Shown: one piece after another, positions 48,558 to 56,363 of the stretch | Position numbering within the stretch: position 1 is the first letter of the stretch | How the letters are laid out: every line of letters starts with the position of its first letter | Origin: GCA-2746605 sp963704835 | GTDB taxonomy: Bacteria > Bacteroidota > Ignavibacteria > Ignavibacteriales > Melioribacteraceae | Assembly (NCBI GenBank): GCA_963704835.1 | Contig: CAVPHW010000014.1 | Location: 62,001-126,000 of the forward strand | DNA length: 64,000 nt | Direction of reading: 5' to 3' | Program-made: the position numbers and the translations under genes | The notes under the pieces: generated by a model | Told to the model about the DNA's origin: nothing | Seen by the model: the letters and a program-made list of their open reading frames with translations, nothing else | The model's database searches: none

Positions 48558-49002
48558 TTAATTTTGCTTAAAATAAGCAATTAGCTCATCCCAGTTATAT
48601 AATTTACCGCCATTTTCTTTAAGGGTCAATTTCAGCATTTTCTTTCTTTGCAAAACCAGACAAATTAGCACCCATTGGACTAGGAACACTTTCACTTATA
48701 AGATAAGTTGATTTTGCGGCATTAACTAATTCACCTGGAATAGAATAATCAGCAATCAAGAAAAGAGCAATTTCACTTTCGTCAATATTTTTAGTTTCTT
48801 GCATCATGCATTCGATAGCATCATATTTAAACGCCTTTCCTTTTTGTGTTACAATTTCAGCTGAATGTTGTCTATCCACAATTGTCATTTTACAATAGTG
48901 ACAAGCATCCTTCCCATAATCAATGGGCTCAGATTCAATAGAACAAGAAGTGTTTAGAATAAGAATTAAAAAAAATAAAAATAAATTTCTACATGCTTTC
49001 AC
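48558..49002 (-). CDS. nosL: NosL copper chaperone lipoprotein, C-terminal frame shift
   Basis: The first frame (49002 to 48619, 127 residues) has a lipoprotein signal (LFFLILILNTSCS), the copper-site DACHYCKMTIVDRQHSAEI and VPSPMGANLSGFAKKENA. It stops at a TAA, but the +1 frame, entered at about 48630, reads on LKENGGKLYNWDELIAYF to a stop at 48558. That gives the Gly-Gly...Trp-Asp ending usual in NosL, so the true gene is about 147 residues. The extra base is in a GAAATT run and may be a base-calling error. NosL delivers Cu(I) to apo-NosZ. Its start overlaps the gene before it by four bases. Confidence 0.85.
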
Positions 49003-49592
49003 GTTTTCTCTCTTTCTTCTTTTTTGCCTAAAATAAATGCAGCCAAAGTCATAAACATTCCAAGAAATAAAAAATAAGCACCCAGCATTGGATAAGAATG
49101 AGCAGTAAAATTAAGAATCATTTTTGTTCCCACCAAAGGTGGTTGATATGTCATTGGATTTCCTGCTTCATCTAGAAACTTTATTGCCGCTTTTGGATTT
49201 AAATCATGTCCATAGTCATATTCCCACATGTAAAAATCATACATTCCAGCAGTACCAAGGATAGACATCAAAACAAACCAAACTAGATACCATTTGTAGT
49301 TTGCAAAAATACCAATTGCAAGTCCTAGGATTACCATAACAACTATAACGATTGGAAAAATATCAAACTCTTCCATATGTTCAGGAATATCTTTCATACC
49401 AACATAATGGTTCATGAGATTGATATTTTTAATATCATTTGGATTGTGGTCTGCAATTTTGTTTATCCAAATATCCATACCAATTGCATCAGGATATTGA
49501 GGTGCTTCTAGAGTAATGTTCCAAAGTGGTAAAATAAATAAGCTTAACAAGAGGAGAGGCCCAACAATCATTAATACTTTTGATTTTTTCAT
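48999..49592 (-). CDS. NosB-like membrane protein of clade II nos clusters
   Basis: A 197-residue inner-membrane protein with four helices: residues about 5-25, FPIVIVVMVILGLAIGIFA, WYLVWFVLMSILGTAGMY, and YPMLGAYFLFLGMFMTLAAF. A loop between helices 3 and 4 has acidic and aromatic residues (MWEYDYGHDLNP). A membrane protein of this size directly after nosZ is typical of clade II (NosB) clusters, where its exact role is not settled. It overlaps nosL by four bases. Confidence 0.6.
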   Translation of the reverse strand: MKKSKVLMIVGPLLLLSLFILPLWNITLEAPQYPDAIGMDIWINKIADHNPNDIKNINLMNHYVGMKDIPEHMEEFDIFPIVIVVMVILGLAIGIFANYKWYLVWFVLMSILGTAGMYDFYMWEYDYGHDLNPKAAIKFLDEAGNPMTYQPPLVGTKMILNFTAHSYPMLGAYFLFLGMFMTLAAFILGKKEEREKT

Positions 49593-49671
49593 CTAAATGT
49601 TTCCAATTATAAAGTGGATACTCCCTTTATAAAAGGGAATATCCACAAAGTTAAATACTAGAATTTAATTC

Positions 49672-51639
49672 CTATAAAGTTTCACCATCCAAAGTCCATT
49701 TAAGAGCAATACTTGAATTGCTTGGTGAAACACGAACATACCCTTGCATTTCTTGATGCAATGCAGAGCAAAAATCAGTACAGTAAAACGGCCATACGCC
49801 AACTTCTTTGGGTTCCCAAACAAATGTTTCAGTTTGGCCTGGCATAATTAGAAGTTCCGATGTATTTGCACCAATCATCGCAATACCATGAGGTACATCA
49901 TAATCTTGCTCTAAGTTTGTAACATGAAAATAAACTCTGTCACCTGTTTTAATACCTTCAATATTGTCTGGAGCAAAGTGACTTCTAATCATAGTCATAT
50001 ATATATGAACGTTTTTACCATCTCTGACAACTTTTGCTTCTTTTTCTGATTTTGCAACGTAAGGATGCTTATTATCTTCCAATTTATATATTTTTTTGGA
50101 ATTTGGAGTAATAAGTGAAGCCGGAGCTCCAGCTGCATAATGTGGTTCTCCAACTGTTGGAAAGTCAAGGAGCAATTCCATCTTATCACCTGAAATATCA
50201 TATAATTGAGCTGATTGTGAAACTTCTGGTCCAGTTGGTAAATAGCGGTCTTTTGTAATTTTATTCATTGCAAGTACATACTTGCCAAATGGTTTTCTTG
50301 AATTTCCACCTGGAATCATTAAGTGACCTACTGAGTAGTAAGTAGGTTTTCTATCAATTACTTCCCAAGTTCCTAATTTCCATTTTACAACCTCTGAAGA
50401 AATAAAGAATGTAGTGTATGCATATCCTTTATCATCAAATTCAGTATGCAAAGGTCCAAGACCTGGCTGATTTACAGTTCCAGCAAGTGTTGCATCAAAA
50501 TTTAAGATAGGGATACCATAGGCTTCTCCATCGAAATTTTTATCTTCTATTGCCTTTATCATTTTTGTAAATGAATGAACTGTTAAAGCAGCAGCGAGTT
50601 TACCACTACCTACTATGTACTCACCTGATGGATCAACATCGCATCCATGAGGAGATTTAGGAGTTGGCATAAAATAGACCAAACCTGGCAATTCTGAAGG
50701 ATCTAAAACTCTTACTTGTTTCATCATAGTTGATGTTGCGGAATGTGTGGATTCATCATAAACATTATGCGCATATTTTGCCGGAACAGTTTTAAATTTA
50801 CCTGCTTTCATATATTCTTCTGCTTTTTTCCAATTAATTGCAGCAATAAAATCTTTATCATTTTGTGATGCATTTACCTCTAACAAAGTATTTGCTTCTT
50901 CGGTATTATAAGTAGAGAAGAACATCCATCCATGAGATTTTCCTCTTCCTGGATGTGTTAAATCATAATTAAAGCCAGGCATTAATATTTGAAACTCAAT
51001 ATTCATGTGACCATGTTCTGGATCTACTTTTATAAAGGAAAGAGCACCTTTAAAATTGCCTTTGTATTCTTCAATAGACATATCTTTTTGAGGAACTGGA
51101 ACACTAAATCTGGTACCAGCAACAACGTATTCGGTGTTTTCAGTTACAAAGGATGAACTATGATTACCTGCACTATTTGGAATTTCTATTATTTCTTCGG
51201 TTTCAAAAGTTTTTAAGCTAATACGTGCAATACGAGGAGTGTTGTTGCCATTTATAAAGCACCATCTACCATCTATTTCTCCATTTGTTTGTGAAATATC
51301 TGGATGATGAGAATCATCCCAAGGAATAAAACCGTAGGATGTTTCAAGAAGTGGTTTTGTTTCTTCATTAAAACCATAAGCCTTTTCTGCATCCAAAGAA
51401 AATACAGGAATAACTTTGAATAACCTTCCTGATGGTAAACCATATACAGCCAACTGACCACTAAACCCACCAGAGAGAAATGCGTAAAATTCATCATGCT
51501 CACCAGGAGCGACAAAAACTTTTTCTGCGGCACTTCCTTTCAGTGCACCATCACCTGAATTTCCTTGACCGCAATTTGTAAGCCCAATGGTAATTCCCAT
51601 AGCAATAATAAAAAACATTGCTTTATTAAATATTTTCAT
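49672..51639 (-). CDS. nosZ: Nitrous oxide reductase, clade II
   Basis: A 655-residue enzyme from the ATG at 51639; an AGGGGAAG is well placed before it (a GTG six bases upstream is also in frame). The signal is of Sec/lipoprotein type (IIAMGITIGLTNCGQGN), not Tat, which marks clade II. The CuZ site is shown by DDSHHPDISQ and further His residues of the beta-propeller; the C-terminal CuA domain has WPFYCTDFCSALHQEMQG with the Cys-x3-Cys, His and Met ligands. It reduces N2O to N2 in the periplasm. It is the core of the operon, after a cytochrome c and an FAS1 gene. Confidence 0.95.
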   Translation of the reverse strand: MKIFNKAMFFIIAMGITIGLTNCGQGNSGDGALKGSAAEKVFVAPGEHDEFYAFLSGGFSGQLAVYGLPSGRLFKVIPVFSLDAEKAYGFNEETKPLLETSYGFIPWDDSHHPDISQTNGEIDGRWCFINGNNTPRIARISLKTFETEEIIEIPNSAGNHSSSFVTENTEYVVAGTRFSVPVPQKDMSIEEYKGNFKGALSFIKVDPEHGHMNIEFQILMPGFNYDLTHPGRGKSHGWMFFSTYNTEEANTLLEVNASQNDKDFIAAINWKKAEEYMKAGKFKTVPAKYAHNVYDESTHSATSTMMKQVRVLDPSELPGLVYFMPTPKSPHGCDVDPSGEYIVGSGKLAAALTVHSFTKMIKAIEDKNFDGEAYGIPILNFDATLAGTVNQPGLGPLHTEFDDKGYAYTTFFISSEVVKWKLGTWEVIDRKPTYYSVGHLMIPGGNSRKPFGKYVLAMNKITKDRYLPTGPEVSQSAQLYDISGDKMELLLDFPTVGEPHYAAGAPASLITPNSKKIYKLEDNKHPYVAKSEKEAKVVRDGKNVHIYMTMIRSHFAPDNIEGIKTGDRVYFHVTNLEQDYDVPHGIAMIGANTSELLIMPGQTETFVWEPKEVGVWPFYCTDFCSALHQEMQGYVRVSPSNSSIALKWTLDGETL

Positions 51640-51668
51640 ATTCACTTCCCCTAATTATTTTAGTTTAT

Positions 51669-52244
51669 TTATTTTGATGGTAATATTACTTTATCTACAA
51701 CATTAATTATCCCATTTGATGTGGGGATAGTAGCCAAGATTTTTGCACCTGCAACCGTTATCACATCACCTTGAACAATTACTTCTAAATAATCACCTGT
51801 TGCGGTATAAATTTTTCTTCCTTTTTGTGCCTCTTTTGTTAGTTGTTTTATATCAAAAGTTCCAGGAGCGGCATGTCTGGAAAGTATTTCAGCAAGTGCG
51901 GATTTATTTTCAGGCTTTAGCAAATTTTCAACAGTTCCCTCTGGTAAAGCTTCAAAAGCTGCATTGTTAGGTGCAAAAACAGTTAGTGGGCCAGCGTTAA
52001 CTAAAACATGTTCTATTTCAGCTGCTTGAACTGCAGCAACAAGAGTTGTGTGATCTTTTGAACTAGCTGCAACTTGTAAAATGTTTTTGGCTGAAACCTC
52101 GTCGGAATAAGAAGCCTGACCTTTGGGAGTGTTTTGTTCAAATGTGTTGTCTGGAGAATTGCTATCTCCAACTTTATTATCAACGTTGTTACACGCACAT
52201 AAAAGAAAAACTATGGAAAATAATACAATTATTTTTTTTATCAT
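51669..52244 (-). CDS. FAS1 (fasciclin) domain lipoprotein in the nos operon
   Basis: The ATG at 52244 gives 191 residues with a lipoprotein signal (IIVLFSIVFLLCACNNV). The mature part has one FAS1 domain: AGPLTVFAPNNAAFEALPEG, ILSRHAAPGTFDIKQL and the ending TSNGIINVVDKVIL. FAS1 domains are usually adhesion or binding modules; here, between a cytochrome c and nosZ, it may hold or orient electron-transfer partners at the membrane. That is inference. It lies 24 to 30 bases from its neighbours on the same strand. Confidence 0.75.
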   Translation of the reverse strand: MIKKIIVLFSIVFLLCACNNVDNKVGDSNSPDNTFEQNTPKGQASYSDEVSAKNILQVAASSKDHTTLVAAVQAAEIEHVLVNAGPLTVFAPNNAAFEALPEGTVENLLKPENKSALAEILSRHAAPGTFDIKQLTKEAQKGRKIYTATGDYLEVIVQGDVITVAGAKILATIPTSNGIINVVDKVILPSK

Positions 52245-52280
52245 TCTATACCCCAAATTAGGTTAGTTATTGTTACTTTT

Positions 52281-52772
52281 TTATAAAGTTCTAAAGTATT
52301 CTAATATTGCTCTTGCTTCTTCCTCAGTTAAACTTTGATTTGCCATAGGCACAAAAAGAAATTCTTCGAAAAGTTTTTTAGCTATTGGATTACTCTTAAC
52401 CATCTCTTCAGGATTTAAAATCATATTCATAATCCATTCTGGTGAGCGTCTTTCCATAATCCCAGTTGGAGCTGGTCCTATATACTTTTTATCAACTTTA
52501 TGACAAGCTGTACACTTTGCTTCGTAAACTATTTTCCCAGTTGCAACTAATTTATCATCAATAGCTGTAAGAGTTATTTCTTTAATTGGACCAATTCCTA
52601 TATCATTCATAGGATTAGAATCGTTCATTTTTTTAGCAACCATGCTGGTTGGAGCTTTACTAGTTGTTGTTTTTGATTTATCATCATTTCCGCAATTTGT
52701 AAGAAAAAAGCTTATAAACAAAATAAAGCTTACTTTTAAAAGCATATTACTAGTAGATTTTTTTTCTTTCAT
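52281..52772 (-). CDS. Monohaem cytochrome c lipoprotein, likely electron donor in the nos operon
   Basis: A 163-residue lipoprotein (signal ending FISFFLTNCGND) with one class I cytochrome c domain. The haem site is CTACHK and the axial Met is probably in the FVPMANQSLTEEEARAIL segment near the C-terminus. As the first gene of the operon, it is a good candidate to bring electrons to NosZ. The product would be anchored in the outer leaf of the inner membrane or in the outer membrane. Confidence 0.85.
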   Translation of the reverse strand: MKEKKSTSNMLLKVSFILFISFFLTNCGNDDKSKTTTSKAPTSMVAKKMNDSNPMNDIGIGPIKEITLTAIDDKLVATGKIVYEAKCTACHKVDKKYIGPAPTGIMERRSPEWIMNMILNPEEMVKSNPIAKKLFEEFLFVPMANQSLTEEEARAILEYFRTL

Positions 52773-52922
52773 CAGTTTGAATTCCTTTATATTTTTTTAA
52801 AATACCATAATAATTGAGAGAACAACTAAATATGTAAATTTAATTTATGATCAGCAATTATATTCACAAAAATTAAGAAAATTTTTAATTAAAATCAGAA
52901 TAATTTTTCTGAATATAAAATA
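52773..52922 (-). promoter_or_regulatory. Upstream region of the nos operon
   Basis: This 150-base AT-rich stretch lies between the terminator after ccoP and the first nos gene, and must hold the nos promoter if the operon has its own. I see a small inverted repeat (TCAGAA and TTCTGA with six bases between, about 52895-52912) but no clean FNR-type TTGAT-N4-ATCAA box. Confidence 0.3.
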
Positions 52923-52957
52923 AAAAAAACCTCACAAAACATTTGTGAGGTTTTTTA
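52923..52957 (-). terminator. Rho-independent terminator after ccoP
   Basis: A perfect stem (AAACCTCACAAA at 52927-52938 with TTTGTGAGGTTT at 52942-52953, three-base loop) is flanked by an A-run on one side and a T-run on the other. On the minus strand it lies about 40 bases past the ccoP stop, so it can end the cco transcript before the nos operon. Because of its flanks it can work in both directions. Confidence 0.85.
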
Positions 52958-52995
52958 ACATTTTGAACTGCGAAAATAGTATTTCTCAAATAGAT

Positions 52996-53808
52996 TTATT
53001 CGTATAAAATTCCTTCTGGTGCTTTTTGATTAGCTGGATTAGTACCTCTTAGAGTTAAGATATAACTAGCTACTTCTTGCATTTGAGTAGGGTCCAGTAG
53101 GGTCTGCCAACTTATCATACCCTTTGCAGGAACACCATATTTAATAATTTTGAATAAGTCGTTAATCTTATTTCCATGAACCCAGTAATCATCAGTAAAA
53201 TTAGGTCCTACTAATCCTTCTCCATTCATGCCATGGCAAGCTGCACAACTTTTGATAAAAATATCTTTTCCATTAGCTAATGCTGCGGCATCATCTGTAA
53301 TTGTTACGTTCTCTTCACTCAGAAGTGCTCCAGATTTATTAAGTATTTCTCTTTCAAGAGCTGCGACTCTTACTTCTTCTGTAAACTCATCTTCTTGTAC
53401 ATTGCCGCTGCCCAGAATATGATAATCAACCATATAAATCAATGCCCAAATGATTGTTCCATAAAATATTGCCATAAACCATGGTGGAATTTTATTATTC
53501 AGTTCTTTTATCCCGTCAAAATCATGATCAAGAAGTAAATTCTGTTCTTCATCAACAGAAGGTCTTTTAGTGAGTAAGCTCATAATTTTTTTAAATCCAG
53601 AAACAGCTGCTTCTTCACTTTTCTCTGAATAAACAAGAATTAACCACATTATAATTGCTACCAAAAATGCAGTTACCGCTACCATTACTTTTATAATTGA
53701 TCCAAGCTCATCTTCAGTATTAGCATTTGTTTGTGCAAATAGAGATGAGCTAAAAAGAAACATCAAAAAAAGTAATGTCTTTGCTCTAATTATTTTTATC
53801 AATCTCAT
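52996..53808 (-). CDS. ccoP: CcoP, cbb3 oxidase cytochrome c subunit with one haem
   Basis: A 270-residue membrane-bound cytochrome c. It has a signal-like start (LLFLMFLFSSSLFAQ), a helix (VMVAVTAFLVAIIMWLILVY), then the CcoP N-terminal domain with IPPWFMAIFYGTIIWALIYM, and one cytochrome c domain with haem site CAACHGMNGEGLVGPN. The classical subunit has two haem sites; only one is seen here. The start overlaps ccoQ by 23 bases. A terminator follows at once. Confidence 0.88.
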   Translation of the reverse strand: MRLIKIIRAKTLLFLMFLFSSSLFAQTNANTEDELGSIIKVMVAVTAFLVAIIMWLILVYSEKSEEAAVSGFKKIMSLLTKRPSVDEEQNLLLDHDFDGIKELNNKIPPWFMAIFYGTIIWALIYMVDYHILGSGNVQEDEFTEEVRVAALEREILNKSGALLSEENVTITDDAAALANGKDIFIKSCAACHGMNGEGLVGPNFTDDYWVHGNKINDLFKIIKYGVPAKGMISWQTLLDPTQMQEVASYILTLRGTNPANQKAPEGILYE

Positions 53809-53998
53809 TTTTTTTCTCTAAATTATTTGAAAAATTATCATTATCTAAAGGAATATTTTCTAATTCTGAAATATATTCTTTGTCTCTTGTCAATATCCAG
53901 AAAATTGCTCCAAAGAAAACCATGGAAAAAATTATCAGAGTGATTACTGGATAAATTCCTACATTTTCTATAGAGCTTAAATAATTTGAAAATTTCAT
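53786..53998 (-). CDS. ccoQ: CcoQ-like small cbb3 oxidase subunit
   Basis: A 70-residue protein with one helix (PVITLIIFSMVFFGAIFWIL) followed by a charged tail (TRDKEYISELENIPLDNDN). The size, position between ccoNO and ccoP, and single helix fit CcoQ, which stabilises the complex. It starts seven bases after ccoNO and overlaps ccoP by 23 bases. Confidence 0.75.
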   Translation of the reverse strand: MKFSNYLSSIENVGIYPVITLIIFSMVFFGAIFWILTRDKEYISELENIPLDNDNFSNNLEKKNEIDKNN

Positions 53999-54005
53999 GT
54001 TTTAC

Positions 54006-56132
54006 CTATTTATTTTCCGATACACTAGCTTTAATATCTGTTCCAAGTCTTTGCATATATGCAATTAATGCAATTATTTCAGTATTAGACTCAACAACAA
54101 TTCCATTCTCTAGAAGATCACTTTTAATGGCTTCTGCTTGAAAATTAAGATCATCTAAAGCAATTGACTCATATCCATCTTGGTATGGAACGCCAAGCAT
54201 TCTCATTACTGAAATTTTTGCTTCGAGACTCGAAACATCCAGTTCATTTTCTAACAGCCAAGGATATCTTGGCATAAGAGAGCCGGGTGACATAGATCTG
54301 GGATTTTCCATATGTAAGTAATGCCACATGTTAGAATATTTTCCACCAATCCTATGTAAATCAGGTCCTGTTCTTTTCGATCCCCATAAATGCGGGTGAT
54401 CATAAACAAATTCACCGGCTTTTGAATATTCACCGTATCTTTCTACTTCATCCCGGAACGGCCTTACCATTTGAGAGTGACAGCTATTACATGCTTCCTT
54501 TATATAGATATCTCTTCCTTCCAATTCTAATGGTGTATAAGGCTGAACTGAAGCAATGGTAGGAATATTAGAACTTATTAAATAAGTTGGAACTATCTCA
54601 ACAACTCCACCAATTATTATTGCTAAAAAAGCCAATCCAGTGAATAACATAGTCTTAGATTCTAGATATCTATGAATCATTCCATATTTAAATTTCTCAG
54701 TTACTGGTCCGCGAGGTGAGCCTTCGGCAGCTTCGTTTTTCTCAAAAGTTCCTAGTCCCATTGTTTTAAATAAATTGTATGCTGCAATTAGTAAACCTAT
54801 TAAGAATAAAGTCCCTCCGATTGATCGCATTATATACATTGGAACAATTTGTATAACTGTTTCTAAAAAATTAGGGTATTTTAACAAACCAAGCGGGGTA
54901 AATTCTTTCCACATTAATGCTTGAGTAATACCTGCCCACCACATTGGAATTACCCAAACAACTATACCCAAAGTTCCAATCCAGAAGTGAACATTGGCTA
55001 ACTTCTTTGAGTATAATTCTGTTTTCCATAATTTAGGAACAAGCCAGTAAAGGATTCCAAAAGTCATAAATCCATTCCAGCCTAATGTACCAACATGCAC
55101 ATGAGCAGGAATCCAATCGGTAAAATGTGCTAAAGCATTAACACTTTTTAATGAAAGCATTGGTCCTTCAAACGTGGACATGCCATAGGCTGTGACACCT
55201 ACAACCAAGAATTTTAATACAGGGTTATCTCTTACTCTATCCCAAGCACCTCTTAATGTAAGTAATCCATTAAGCATACCGCCCCAAGAAGGCATCCATA
55301 GCATAATTGAGAAGACGGTGCCTAAAGATTGTGCCCAGTTAGGAATTGCTGAATAAAGTAGATGATGAGGTCCAGCCCAAATGTAGATGAAAATCAACGA
55401 CCAAAAATGTAATATTGAAAGTTTATATGAGAATATTGGTCTATTTGCTGCCTTAGGTAAAAAGTAATACATCATTCCTAAAAAAGGAGTTGTTAGAAAA
55501 AATGCAACAGCATTGTGACCATACCACCATTGTACAAGGGCGTCTTGAATTCCCGCATAAACCGGATAACTTTTCAAAAATGAAACAGGAACTTCAATTG
55601 AGTTTCCAATATGTAAGACTGCAACCGTTACAAATGTAGCAATATAGAACCAGGCTGCAACATAAATATGTTTTTCTCTTCTTTTTATAAGAGTACCAAT
55701 CATATTAATGCCAAAAACAACCCAAATAAGTGCTATTAAAATATCTATTGGCCATTCTAATTCTGCATATTCTTTTGAAGTAGTAATTCCTAATACTAAA
55801 GTAACAGCTGCAAGAACAATAATTAACTGCCATCCCCAGAAGTTAATTTTGCTAAGGGCATCGCTATACATTCTTGCTTTAGAAATTCTTTGTAAAGAAT
55901 AATAAACACCTGTAAAAATGGCATTGCCTATGAACGCAAAAATTGCCGCGTTGGTGTGTAGAGGTCTTAACCGACCAAAAGTAGTATACGCGAGTCCCAG
56001 GTTAAGTTCAGGATAGTAGAGAGCAATAGCTATCCATACTCCAACTGTTAATGCTACAACTCCCCAAACAATAGTAGCTATTAAAAATAGCTTTACAATT
56101 TGGTTGTCATAACTGAATTTTTCAACACTCAT
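54006..56132 (-). CDS. ccoNO: Fused cbb3 oxidase subunits CcoN and CcoO
   Basis: A 708-residue fusion. Residues about 1-470 are the haem-copper catalytic subunit CcoN, with twelve or so helices and the His ligands in RPLHTNAAIFAF, WWYGHNAVAFF and TPAHVHVGTLGWNG-like segments. A linker and one helix (TMLFTGLAFLAIIIGGVVEI) lead to the CcoO part, with the haem c site EACNSCHSQMVRPFRDE and LHMENPRSMSPGSLMPRYPW. Such fusions are known in Bacteroidota and relatives. It reduces O2 with high affinity and pumps protons. The order ccoI-ccoS-ccoNO-ccoQ-ccoP is conserved here. Confidence 0.93.
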   Translation of the reverse strand: MSVEKFSYDNQIVKLFLIATIVWGVVALTVGVWIAIALYYPELNLGLAYTTFGRLRPLHTNAAIFAFIGNAIFTGVYYSLQRISKARMYSDALSKINFWGWQLIIVLAAVTLVLGITTSKEYAELEWPIDILIALIWVVFGINMIGTLIKRREKHIYVAAWFYIATFVTVAVLHIGNSIEVPVSFLKSYPVYAGIQDALVQWWYGHNAVAFFLTTPFLGMMYYFLPKAANRPIFSYKLSILHFWSLIFIYIWAGPHHLLYSAIPNWAQSLGTVFSIMLWMPSWGGMLNGLLTLRGAWDRVRDNPVLKFLVVGVTAYGMSTFEGPMLSLKSVNALAHFTDWIPAHVHVGTLGWNGFMTFGILYWLVPKLWKTELYSKKLANVHFWIGTLGIVVWVIPMWWAGITQALMWKEFTPLGLLKYPNFLETVIQIVPMYIMRSIGGTLFLIGLLIAAYNLFKTMGLGTFEKNEAAEGSPRGPVTEKFKYGMIHRYLESKTMLFTGLAFLAIIIGGVVEIVPTYLISSNIPTIASVQPYTPLELEGRDIYIKEACNSCHSQMVRPFRDEVERYGEYSKAGEFVYDHPHLWGSKRTGPDLHRIGGKYSNMWHYLHMENPRSMSPGSLMPRYPWLLENELDVSSLEAKISVMRMLGVPYQDGYESIALDDLNFQAEAIKSDLLENGIVVESNTEIIALIAYMQRLGTDIKASVSENK

Positions 56133-56186
56133 TGAAGAGGCTCCTTATTTGGTTAATTAAAATAATATATGCTAATATTGTATTAC

Positions 56187-56363
56187 TTAATCACTTTCAA
56201 TATTTGGTTTAATTTTCTTCTTAATTTCATTATCAAACAGAATTCTTATTGCTGGAGTATAGCTATCATCATATTGACCAGTCTTTACGGACCAAATGTA
56301 GGCTGCTAAAAATATTAAGGCAACAAAAGAACTAAAGCCTATTAGCACAAAAATAACGGTCAT
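56187..56363 (-). CDS. ccoS: CcoS, small cbb3 oxidase maturation protein
   Basis: A 58-residue protein read from the ATG at 56363: MTVIFVLIGFSSFVALIFLA gives one helix, then AYIWSVKTGQYDDSYTPAIR, the Gly-Gln-Tyr-Asp-Asp signature of CcoS. CcoS is needed to put cofactors into the oxidase. The start shares one base with the ccoI stop (TAATG), so translation is coupled, and the gene ends 54 bases before ccoNO. Confidence 0.85.
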   Translation of the reverse strand: MTVIFVLIGFSSFVALIFLAAYIWSVKTGQYDDSYTPAIRILFDNEIKKKIKPNIESD

